Positions 54,570 through 64,000 of a DNA stretch of 64,000 nucleotides are shown here, in pieces. Every line of letters begins with the position of its first letter. The first letter of the stretch is position 1. The position numbers and the translations under genes were made by a program. The DNA comes from Fallopia convolvulus (lineage: Eukaryota > Streptophyta > Magnoliopsida > Caryophyllales > Polygonaceae). The notes beneath the pieces were generated by a model. That model saw only the letters and a program-made list of their open reading frames with translations. It searched no databases and was not told the origin of the DNA. Location: the NCBI GenBank assembly GCA_964016875.1, contig OZ024736.1, forward strand, positions 6,951,518-7,015,517, read 5' to 3'.

Positions 54570-57500
54570 TGTAATATCCGCGATATTCCAAGCTTTTTAT
54601 AATATTTATTATCAATTATTTTCTCTAAATTAAAAAGGAGGATTTTTAATATCAAATTAATTTCTATTTTTCTCTTTTAAAAGAGATTATCAAGGAAGTG
54701 AAATAGAGAAAAATTTAATAAAATAAATTGAGGGGCATAGTTTAATAAAGTGAGGAAATTAATAGAAGAGCTTTAATTAAAAATAATGTCTTTTAGAGGT
54801 TAATTTTATTCTATAAAATAAATTACATAAAAGCCTAAAAATCTAGTTACAAGCTTAGTAAAAAGAGTGCAAGAGCCGGGACTTGAACCCGAGACCTCTT
54901 GCCACTCTACCTACACGCCCCACACTCTCCCATTCCGCTAGACCATTTGCAATTTCTTGTTCATTTAACCCAACCCTCTTATCTTATATCAAAGAGCTCC
55001 CTTCTCCCAATTTGAACATCAGACTTTTGTCTGATTGATTTTACGTAGATTAGAAGGGTGACCATTGCATGCTCTACCACCTCCCCTCTTGCTTGCTTGA
55101 CCACCATTGTGACCTCACCCCCCATCACCTTTGAAGAAGCACACAAGAGGCCAATGAATGAGCACTCCCTCCACCACCATTGGTGAATTCCTCATGGCAT
55201 GGATCCATGGCTTCTCCCAATTTGCCTATAAAAGGGCTCCTATTCATCCTCTTCGATCACACACTTCACTCTCCCCTATCTCTTCTAGCAATTGCTCTCT
55301 CAAGTTTCAAAAATCAGCCATCATCCAAGTTGTTTTTCTCCATCAAAACACCACAAAAACACCACAAATTTTCCTCTTCTCCCCCTTGGAAGACGCCGGC
55401 CACCACCAGCCCGCTGTCGCCGAACCGCAGGAGCACCGCCGCCGCTTGGTGCCGCCTCCAGCCTCGCCGGAGCCCTAGCCGCGCCGCCCCTGCCCGACGG
55501 TCCTCCTCCTCTGCCTTTCTCCAAGTGTTCTGTAATTACAGAATACCAAAAGTATATTTTTCTATCCTAAAATTATATTATCCAATCATGTAGTTATTTA
55601 ATTAAAAGTCTTTTATAATTTGATAGACTATATTAGGATTTAAGGGAATAAAAATAATGAGTGAGATCTTGTTAGTTGGAAGAAACTAGAAAAATATTGT
55701 TTTTACTATGGTAACTTAAGCTAAATAAAATTAAATGGATATATTCATGATTCTATTACATGCATGCTATTACAAGATATAAATAGATATCATAAAATTA
55801 ATATAGTATGAAAAGTCCATATTTAGTATTATCCTACCTTAGATCAAAATATGAAGTGTAGAAATATTATGCATGTTCTATCCAAAGGAGGATATCATAT
55901 TATGACCTTAGAAATCAAAAGATTATGAAATAAAACTAATATCATCTTTATAAAGGTTTTTAATAAAGTCTCTAGTAGAGAAAAGTCATGCATGGCCTAA
56001 TCTATAAAAGATATAGAAATTATAAAGTTGAGTAAATATAAGGAATTTAGTATAAAGTATTCATTCAATACAAACTTAGCATATCTTCTATATGAGGAAC
56101 ATATTAAAAGGTGTTAGCTATTATGAAGGATATAATAAAATATTGTCATTAGCATATGAGTTTAAAGTATAGAATATGATGGAGATCTAGAGACTATAGT
56201 TTAATTTAGACAATGACTTCATGAAAATATGCTAATATTAAATAAAATATTATTAGAATCTTATATAAGAACATAGGAATGTTAATGAGTTTCTAGTGTA
56301 GAAAAGATTCTATGTTATGAACTATAATATCATAATATATAAATATGATCAAAGATATTTTATGAACCTTATAGTATAAAAGGGTAATGGAAATAGAACA
56401 AATAAGAATAAAAGTATTTTAGGCGAGTTACCTTATAAGGAAAAGTAGAGATTTCTATTTAAGGAAACTTTGTAATAAAAAGGATTATTTAATAATTATT
56501 TTAATAGAAGATTTTCGGAATTAAGGATATTACAAAAATCAAAATAATAATAAAGGAATATTATTATTTTAACGAAAATAACTTTCTAAATTATTATTAT
56601 AATAATTTAGAAATTCAAATCCTCTTATAAAAACATTATAAGAGGTGATCCGAACGTTAGTAGAAGAATCGTGTTTTGAACCTTTTCGTAAATTCCATAT
56701 CATTAGGTCGGGATCCTCGCTCGTAGTAGGAAATCGCCTAAGTTTCGTCAAAGGTCGTTGCTAGAACTCGTTACACTAAGGCAAGTGGAATTTCCCCTTG
56801 TGCCCTTTTATATCCGTCTATATGATATCTCTCGATGTTGGGAACTTCTTGTATGCTTAATAAAAATGAACCTAGGAAATATCAATTGCTAGAAATAACG
56901 ACCCTTGTTAGCATAGTAAATATCGATTGTACTCTTGATTGATTACAATCTCGTTCAGAGATTTGAGTTGAATAAACTAGAAAGGGGTGTGAGTTAGTCG
57001 ACACCTCTATATAATCTTACTAAGTCGTACATCCATACGACTTTCGGGATCATGATCTCCATCCGCTTCGATTGCAAGGAGGGATTGAGCGCACTCTAGC
57101 TAATTGCAGGGGAATTGAAGTTCTCCTTCGGGTGGCTCGGTTTATCCGTGTCCCACCACACTCTTGTAAAAGTCATCAACAAGATTGAATATCTTTCGTC
57201 ACTATTTAAGATAAGTGCGTATGCACATTTAAGATACCAAAACCGGACCGGTCTCAAAAGCGCGAGAGGTTTTCACTTGTATGAATTAATAAATGTTCCC
57301 AACATTCTATTGAAATCCTAGAGAAGTCTACAATCTAGTAGTTCTTCTATCGCTTTTCGAGTTATCTTTGCCTAAGATATACTCTTCTTTGAACCATTAA
57401 AAGCTCCACATAAACAAGCTTGATCGTATAGCCTCATCGTAAACACAACCCGTCGATCTCCCTCAAAAATAATTAGAAGTTACCAAATTTACCTCGGGAA

Positions 57501-57928
57501 GTTCCATTCCCGCTTGCTTTGTCTCTTAGACTAATTCTTCTTTTCCGCATGTTTGCCTGGCATTCTATCGCCCCTCGCGAATTATGTCAGAATCTAGGAA
57601 TCCCCATAAGGCGTGAAGCGAAGTGAAGACGAAGGAAGAACGAGAATTTTCAAGATGTACTTCGTTCATCATTATGTTTTAAGTTTCAATATGTTTCAAG
57701 GACAAGTTAGTTTCGCATTTAAATTTCCGAACAACTTTATATTTAACAACGATGTAAGATATTTGTAAGAACCAAGTCTCCCTCGGGAGCACCTTTTCTC
57801 ATTATGTAATATGTTTTTATTCCGCATTTAATCGTTCTATATCATTCTAAAAGCCTTGAGTGACTTTAGACGGTAAAGTCTGAGGTCACTGGCGGTAATA
57901 CCCAGTGTTGTAAAATAGGGGTGTTACA
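54570..57928 (+). repeat. Tekay-like 3' LTR (right unit)
   Basis: 3359 bp, from TGTAATATCC to GTGTTACA, followed by the TSD GTGCG (57929-57933). It is very similar to 33904-38866 but lacks the solo LTR insert and has internal deletions near 56300 (about 140 bp) and 56920. A TATA box is at 55227. Confidence 0.9.
54869..54951 (-). other. Antisense tRNA-like segment in Tekay 3' LTR
   Basis: Same segment as at 34204-34284. Here the B box is GGTTCAAGTCC, a perfect match to the Pol III consensus, and the A box is TGGTCTAGCGG. Confidence 0.5.
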
Positions 57929-57933
57929 GTGCG

Positions 57934-58235
57934 GGTTGAAATTACTTAGTTCACAACGAGTTCCAGAGTTCTTGGAAAGTAGGTCTAGATCCAGGGTGTT
58001 CGTGTAATTAATCCAAAAGATCAATAAAGCAAGCTACGACTTTTAATCCTTCCAATCGAGAACTTGGAAGGGAGTGGTTTTTACACTTGGTTCATTGAGT
58101 TGATCAAACAAGTGTTTCTACTATAAAAACTTCGTGTTCAAGTAAGTCTTTCTTGTAGTTCATTTCCGCTGCATTTACTTAAGAGGTTAACGACTTAGTT
58201 GAGGTCGACAACCTAGACGTACTAACGATCCTACA
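57934..58235 (+). repeat. Copia LTR, right part
   Basis: Continues the LTR interrupted at 32529 and ends GATCCTACA, followed by the primer-binding site TGGTATTAGAGC (58238-58249). Confidence 0.75.
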
Positions 58236-58237
58236 AT

Positions 58238-58249
58238 TGGTATTAGAGC
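58238..58249 (+). other. Primer-binding site of Copia element
   Basis: TGGTATTAGAGC, one base from the initiator-methionine tRNA type, as in most plant Copia elements. Confidence 0.8.
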
Positions 58250-58292
58250 TTTGGCTCTAGATTTGTTTTAGTATTCATAATTTACAAGAAAG

Positions 58293-58662
58293 ATGACTTC
58301 AACAAACACAGAGATCAATGATTCATTCTGGAAGCCACCAGTTCTCAACTCTGGAAGGTCATAGAGATGGGTCCTGAAACCTTTCTTACTGCTTATGGAA
58401 AGGAAGTAAAGAAGAAAGAGGACTATAATGATGTTGATTACAAGAAGTTAGAGAAGAATGCTCGTGCTAAGAAGGTTCTTCACCATGCTCTAACTCCTGG
58501 AGACTTGAAGAAAGTTGTCCAGTAAAAGACAGCTAAGCAAATCTGGGATGCTCTCAAAAGGCTCCACCAAGGAAATGATGATGTGAAGAAGGATCGCATC
58601 ATTGCTATGGAAAGGGAGTATGAAGGAGTAAGTCAAGAAAAGAATGAATCCTTGGGTGATAT
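58293..58662 (+). pseudogene. Copia gag, 5' fragment
   Basis: Starts MTSTNTEINDSFWKPP and soon changes frame. Later pieces read YKKLEKNARAKKVLHHALTPGD and KTAKQIWDALKRLHQGND, the conserved gag core (UBN2-like) of plant Copia elements. Stops and frame changes disable it, and a plus-strand Tat element cuts it at 58663. The rest of the Copia element is not in the window. Confidence 0.75.
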
Positions 58663-59135
58663 TGTTAGGCCCAAATGTCCATCGACCCATTTGGTAATCC
58701 GAGCCCATAAGTACACAGAGAAGTCGTCAACCGTTTTGGTCGAGAAAGGATCCTGAATGAGGAGAAGTCACCAGTTACCCGACTGAATGAAGAAAGCTTC
58801 TGTCATAAGGCAGAAAGATCTGTTTAGAAGGCTTTGATGAGAGCGTTCCGAGTCTCCGATATATGCGGGAGTTGGGAAGCCGTTGCAAGATATGCCCTAG
58901 AAATCCGGAAATCGTGGTATATGGAAAGTAACCATTAGAGCTAAGATGTATATATGTAAAATTATGTATTTTGTAAAGGACACATTAGTAACCATAAAAA
59001 AAATCAATCAAACAGGAGGATCATAGCCCTCTGCTTTCAATACTTTCGAGCTTCTTCGTATTTGTTGTTTCCTTTGAATTCGATCGTGCCCCAATTAAGG
59101 GCAAAGATTTGTTGTTCAGATTTTTGTCCAAAACA
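58663..59135 (+). repeat. 5' LTR of plus-strand Tat element
   Basis: About 473 bp, from TGTTAGGCCCAAATG to CCAAAACA, next to the primer-binding site. No second copy lies in the window, so the ends rest on TG...CA and on the site that follows. Confidence 0.65.
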
Positions 59136-59137
59136 AT

Positions 59138-59157
59138 TTGGAGCCCACCGTGGGGCC
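59138..59157 (+). other. Probable primer-binding site of plus-strand Tat element
   Basis: TTGGAGCCCACCGTGGGGCC three bases after the LTR end, in the position and style of Tat primer sites. The matching tRNA was not identified. Confidence 0.55.
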
Positions 59158-59213
59158 CAACGATCGAAAAAAGATTCATTTCTTTGCATTGAGAAGAGTT
59201 TCGGAAGATCGCC

Positions 59214-60580
59214 ATGAGCAACCCTAACGAAGGTGGTCAAGAGCTAAACATCGGGGATGATGGAGGCGCACGCCAGGACACATCGACATCCCTTCGTCTC
59301 GAACTGTCTGAATTCGCCCAAAGGCTCCAAGATCTGGAGAAAGAATTGACTGATCAGCGTGCTTGTAATGAGAAACACACAACAAGTTGTGGGGGTGAAG
59401 GTTCCTATGTCGGCCCGCATGCCCGAGCAACGGATCAAACCTGAAACAATGGGGGTGAAGTTTCCTATGGGAACCATACCAACCGTCACGGGGGAAATCC
59501 TGGCCTAGAGTTCATTACCCCACCAGCAACGGTCCCCGGGGTACCATCATTTACCCCCGCTCAGGGAAACCCTATTAGCGAAGGAGAAAGAGCACCCATA
59601 CGCCTGCGATCGGTGTGAGAGGTTAGCCCCCGACACTTAGAAGATGAAACCATGGACGATGACGAGGATTGGGGCCACCGCCGTCCCCGAGACCTCGAGA
59701 ATATCGTTTGGAACCAGTTCAGGATGTTCACCGAGCAGTTATCAAAGATACTCGAGGTCCCGCGACCCATAGAGAAAGAAGCGGTTGATAGTTACGATGA
59801 GTCACCGTTCGCTCCCCACATTGCCCAGGTCGAGATACCAAAGAAGTTTTCGGTGCCTAGTACGACTTCATACGACGGCACGGGGGATCCTGACGAACAC
59901 GTGGCTATATTCAAGCAAAAGAAGATGACCAGCGCGGTACCGTACCATTCCCGCGAAGCGCTGATGTGTAAGGGATTCGGAACTGCTCTCACAGGACCAG
60001 CCTTGAAATGGTTCGTTAACCTCCCAAGGGGAAGCATCCGTTCATTCGCTGAATTAATGGACTCGTTCCAGGTGCAGTACGCTAGTAGTCGGAGATTCGA
60101 GAAGCAGTCCAGCGACCTGTATCGGGTTTTCTAGAAGCCAGAGGAGTCCACCCGGGAGTACTTAGACAGGTTTAACCGAGAGAAGATCTCCATTCCGCAT
60201 TGTGACATGCCGACGTTGATGGAAGCTTTCCGTCAAGGGGTAATCAAGACGAAGATCTCTACAAAGAGATCACTACGCATCCTTACCACAGCTTCGAGGA
60301 TGTGCAAACCAAAGCCTTGGCTCAAGGAGTATTTGAAGATGAGAAAACCCACGAGTGTCTGGGAGAGAGTAGATAAGAAAGCAACACTAGATTACTGCCG
60401 AGAACGCCGTGACCAACCATACCGGCGTCCTCACCCTGACGCGGTGAAGGTTAACGTCGCAGAAGCCAAACCAGCCAAATCGTTGCCGCTGAAGTATGAT
60501 GAGTTCAACCTGGGTATATCCCCCGAGGACCTCGTGAAGAACATAGCTCTATCCGAACAAGGACATGAGCAGGTGGTGTG
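59214..60580 (+). pseudogene. Gag of plus-strand Tat element
   Basis: A first frame (MSNPNEGGQELN..., 59214-59444) has a short coiled region (LSEFAQRLQDLEKELTDQ). After stops the capsid domain opens at 59652: IPKKFSVPSTTSYDGTGDPDEH, FGTALTGPALKWFVNLP and SFAELMDSFQVQYASSRRFEK. A stop at 60132 precedes STREYLDRFNREK and a degraded tail. This is the Retrotrans_gag family of Tat elements. Confidence 0.82.
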
Positions 60581-60689
60581 ATTTCCATGACGACTACGGT
60601 CACGTGACCAAGGAATGCGTAGCCCTAAGAAGAGAGATCGCCTAATAAAGCGAGTCCCATCATGACGGTCCCGTGATTTCTCTATCAAT

Positions 60690-61103
60690 CGGAAACGTCT
60701 TAATGAAGCGAGTCCTCATTGACACCGGGAGCTCAACAACCTCATGACGCTGGAGGCTTTGAGAGGAATGGGTTTGAGCGAGAAGGAAGTGGAGAAGAAT
60801 CCCATAGCACTCGTAGGCTTCAGCGGAGAAGTAAAGCACACTATGGGAGACATCATCCTTCCCACATACGCAAAGGGTGTAAATATCCAGGTTAGGTATT
60901 CTGTTATGGATTGCCCTTCGTGTTATAATGTAATAATGGAAAGACCATGGCTTCATGACATGAGAGCTATCCCATCCACTTACCACCAAACGGTGAAGTT
61001 CCCAACACTGTGGGGGGTTCAAGAGATCCGGGGTGATCAAAGAACGTCCCGAGAGTGTTACAAGTCGGAGCTGAAACCAGCCGCCAGTCAAAAATCCACC
61101 TAG
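60690..61103 (+). pseudogene. Protease of plus-strand Tat element
   Basis: The active-site motif LIDTGSST is encoded near 60715-60740, followed by a frame change into MTLEALRGMGLSEKEV and then CPSCYNVIMERPWLHDM, the second conserved block. It would cut the polyprotein; the frame change disables it. Confidence 0.75.
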
Positions 61104-61172
61104 CAATTAAAGGAGGCCACTAACTCTACCTCCCTAAAAGAAAAAGAGAAGAAAGATGAACAGGTAGAGGAA

Positions 61173-62059
61173 GTGATCCTAGACCAATCTGACCTCAATC
61201 GGTCCGTGAAGGTTGGGAAAGATTTAGAGCCGACAATGAAAAATAAGCTAGTAGTATTCCTCAGTAAAAATACAGAATGTTTTGCGTGGTCTCATGAGGA
61301 TATGGTGGGAATAGATCCAAGTACCATCACACAGAAATTGAATGTGGACCCCAGCCATCCACCAGTAAAGCAGAAGAGGAGGAAGTTCGCCGCCGAGAGA
61401 AATAAAATAGTGGATGAAGAAGTGAGAAAGCTGCTGGAAACCGGAAAGATCAAAGAAGTCAAATATCCTGAATGGTTGGCGAACGCAGTCGGCGTTCCTA
61501 AGAAGAACGGGAAGTGGAGGATGTGTGTAGATTTCACGGACTTGAACAAGGCTTGTCCCAAGGATTCATTTCCGTTACCTCGCATAGACGCCCTGGTAGA
61601 CGCCACGGCAGTCCATGAATTGCTGACTTCATCGATGCTTTCAGTGGTTACAACCAGATCAGGATGGAAGAAAGTGATCAGGAGAAGACATCCTTCATCA
61701 CCAGTAAGGGAACATACTGTTACGAGGCGGTGCCCTTTGGGTTGCGGAATGTTAGGGCCACATATCAAAGGCTAGTGAATAAAATGTTCCAAGACCAAAT
61801 CGGAGAGACTATGGAGGTGTACATAGATGACATGCTCGTCAAGTCAAAGAAAGTTGTAGACAACAAAAGTCACCTAGAGAAAGCTTTTGAAATCCTGAAG
61901 CAGTTTAACATTAAGCTAAACCCGCAGAAGTGTACGCTTGGTGTGAAGTCGGGAAAATTCCTAGGGTATCTAGTCACCCAGAGAGGAATAGAAGCCATCC
62001 CCGAGCAAGATCGAGCCATAACAACGCTGAAATCCCCCAGGTGCGCAAAAAACGTTTAG
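61173..62059 (+). pseudogene. Reverse transcriptase of plus-strand Tat element
   Basis: The first frame (61173-61775) has FAWSHEDMVGIDPS, VKQKRRKFAAERN and WRMCVDFTDLNKACPKD. A frameshift near 61625 moves to the frame with FIDAFSGYNQIRM, VPFGLRNVRATYQRLVN and catalytic YIDD (about 61820-61831). It runs to LGYLVTQRGIE and stops at 62059. One frameshift and later stops disable it. Confidence 0.88.
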
Positions 62060-63060
62060 AAACTCACGGGGCAGATCGCTACTTTGAACAGGTTCATATC
62101 TAAGTCAGCAGACCGAAGTCGTCTCTTTTACGAAGTGCTTAGAAAGAACAAATGTTTCCAATGGACTCCTAGACATGAGGAGGCTTTCCGAGAATTGAAG
62201 AAATACTTCTCCGATCCTTTGATTCTGGCCAAACCTGAAGCAGGAGAAGCCCTACCCTTATACCTGGTCGTCACCAAACAAGCCATTAGCGGGGTGTTGG
62301 TCCGAGAACAAGACGTGCAACATCAACCCATATACTACATTAGTAGGACCCTCCTAGCGGCTGAGACTTGATATTCTTCCTTGGAAAAGTTGGTCCTTGC
62401 CCTAGTCATGTCCTCCAACAAGCTTCGCCTGTACTTCGAGGCACACTCGATAGTGGTAAGGACCACGCACCCCTTAAAGACAGTGATGCATAAGCCGGAA
62501 TTCACAGGAAGAATGGCTAAGTGAACAATTCATTTGAGTGGGTTCGATATTAGGTACGAACCTAGAACTGCATTGAAGTCTCAAGCGCTAGCTGATTTTG
62601 CGGTTGATTTTAGCCCTACGACGAAGGAAGGATCCGATCCAGCAAAGCTCATGAGGCTAGAAGCTAAGTCTCTAGTCAAATGGACGCTTCGCACGGATGG
62701 CGCTTCTAACGCTGGGGAACGGGGATAGGAGTAGTCCTAATATCAACACAAGGGATAGGGTGGCACAATCCGTAAGATGTACGTTCGAAGCCACGAACAA
62801 CAAGGTTGAGTATGAAGCTCTGATCTTCGGTTTGACCCTTGCCAGAGACCTGGACATACAGTAGATAGAAGTCAATTGCGACTCGTTGTAGATAGTCAAC
62901 CAAGTTCTGGGGTTGTATGAAGCAAGGGATGAGAGGATGGCAGCTTATCTGGGTATATTCAAAAGTCTGATTCCTCATTTCGAGAAAGTGTCCTTCGCGT
63001 AGATTCCAAGAGAGCAGAATGCCCAAGCTTATTCTCTTGCCCGCTTAGTGTCAGCACCCC
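62060..63060 (+). pseudogene. RNase H region of plus-strand Tat element
   Basis: Contains RT connection (LNRFISKSADRSRLF, CFQWTPRHEEAFRELK), gypsy RNase H (PIYYISRTLLAAET), the linker HLSGFDIRYEPRTALKSQALADF, and an archaeal-type RNase H start (WTLRTDGASNAG), then degraded pieces such as NNKVEYEALIFG. Multiple stops are present. Confidence 0.8.
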
Positions 63061-64000
63061 AACGAGTATCCCGTGATCCCGATGGTTCATGTTATGGTCC
63101 CCGCCATTAGAAAAACTCACACCGATGATAACAAGATGTCTGATAGAATGATCGAAGACATCGGCCTTCTCGGAGACACCCCCCATAAGGTCTTCATGAG
63201 TAGTGACGACATCGACGTTAGAAGTTATCGGAACGATCCCGACCTAGATTTTCCCCTGAGTAACCCAAACTACAAAAGAACTCTCTTTGATCCTTCGAGA
63301 ACCAACGAAGCACCTTGGACTCAATAGTAGCTAGATAACCAAGGGAAAACTCCCGAAAGATAAAGTTGAAGCTATGTTTCTAAGAATGAAGGCTACAAAG
63401 TTTACGGTATAGGGCGGAAAACGTTTCCATAAATCGGAGGTGGGAACACTACAACGTTGCCTATCCAAGGAAGGTGTCCAAAGACTTCTTGAAGAGCTTC
63501 ACGAGGGAGATTGTGAAAACCACACCGGAGGTAGAAGTCTCTCCATCAAAGCCCTTCGGCATGGGTTGTTTTGGCCTACTATGAGGAAAGATGTTGCGGA
63601 CTTCTGTCGTAAGTGCGATGCTTGTCAAAGACACGTGCCAACTGCTCACCAACCTTTTGAGCCACTCTACCCCACACTTACACCATGGCCCTTTATGCGC
63701 TGGGAGATGGACATAGTCGGGAAGTTACCCCCTTCATCCGGACAGAGAGTGTTCTTCCTCGCTATGACGGATTACTTCTCTAAGTGGATCGAAGCTGAAG
63801 CTTACCGAGAGATCAAAGACAAACAGGTGATTTCTTTCATTATCAGAAATATCCTATGTCGTTTTGGGGTACCCGCAGAGATTGTGTGTGACAATGGCTC
63901 CCAATTCATAAGCCAGAGAATCAAAGACTTCTGCAGTCACTAGAAAATCAGCCTGGTCACTTCAACCCCTCGCTATCCCCCATTCAAATGGGCAGGCCGA
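63061..64000 (+). pseudogene. Integrase of plus-strand Tat element (partial)
   Basis: The frame from 63440 has the zinc-binding domain (LLEELHEGDCENHTGG, CRKCDACQRH) and the core with Asp in AMTDYFSKWIEAEA and Asp in VCDNGSQF. A stop at 63941 precedes the Glu region, and the window then ends. The segment 63061-63400 is a linker with no recognised domain. Confidence 0.82.

Larger units (their letters stand above)
32530..57928 (+). mobile_element. Tekay-like chromovirus complex with three LTR pieces, hosting a CRM-like complex
   Basis: In order: first 23 bases of an LTR (32530-32552), integrase 3' part (32553-33700), complete LTR (33904-38866), primer-binding site, ORF1, gag, protease, RT, RNase H, integrase tail with chromodomain, and a last LTR (54570-57928). 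A single TSD, GTGCG, lies at the outer ends. RT and integrase motifs and the C-terminal chromodomain place it in the Tekay (Del) chromoviruses. It lies inside a Copia LTR and is itself split at 41892-51393 by a CRM-like insertion. Confidence 0.85.
58663..64000 (+). mobile_element. Tat-lineage retrotransposon (plus strand), runs off right edge
   Basis: In order: 5' LTR, primer-binding site, gag, protease, RT, RNase H domains and integrase up to the core. It is inserted in Copia gag; the five bases before its LTR are GATAT. It shares domain order with the element at 4906-11944 but is not a close copy. Many stops and frame changes disable it. The 3' end and right TSD are outside the window. Confidence 0.85.

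Overview
The window is nuclear DNA of a flowering plant, most likely a eudicot. It has two intron-containing host genes: a WOX13-clade homeobox gene (14812-16580, + strand) and an SR-protein-specific kinase (SRPK) gene (21359-25037, - strand). Almost everything else is transposable-element sequence typical of plants: Tekay-, CRM-, Tat- and probably Athila-type Ty3/gypsy elements, a Copia element, a Cassandra TRIM, a Helitron, a hAT-like element and a Pack-MULE. The species cannot be told from the sequence alone.

Layout. 1-4905: leader and 5' LTR of a minus-strand Tekay-like element running off the left edge. 4906-11944: decayed minus-strand Tat-lineage element with two minisatellites downstream of its integrase. 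12271-13699: a LINE RNase H scrap and a Pack-MULE-like element carrying a broken DUF538 gene. 14812-16580: WOX13-like gene. 17960-20800: deleted minus-strand Tat-like element. 21359-25037: SRPK gene. 25994-27778: Helitron interrupted by a hAT-like element. 27783-28638: solo Tat LTR. 29240-32175: Athila-like and Tat-like scraps, the latter split by Cassandra. 32176-64000: a nest of insertions.

The nest can be resolved from target-site duplications (TSDs). A Copia element (LTR starts at 32176) was split by a Tekay-like chromovirus complex (32530-57928, TSD GTGCG). That complex was split inside its gag zinc knuckle by a CRM-like complex (41892-51388, TSD CCGGG). A separate solo LTR (37307-38725) sits inside the Tekay 5' LTR. 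The Copia gag is cut again at 58663 by a plus-strand Tat element that leaves the window on the right.

The most unusual observation is that the Tekay-like and CRM-like loci, from different clades, have the same aberrant plan: truncated LTR, 3' piece of pol, complete LTR, internal region, complete LTR, with one TSD around the whole. Other points of interest are an uninterrupted 379-codon acidic ORF between the Tekay PBS and gag, a CRM pol frame that continues into the LTR, and a telomere-motif cluster in the CRM leader. All retroelement polyproteins here are broken; only the two host genes look intact. Coordinates were counted by hand and no alignment or database search was run.
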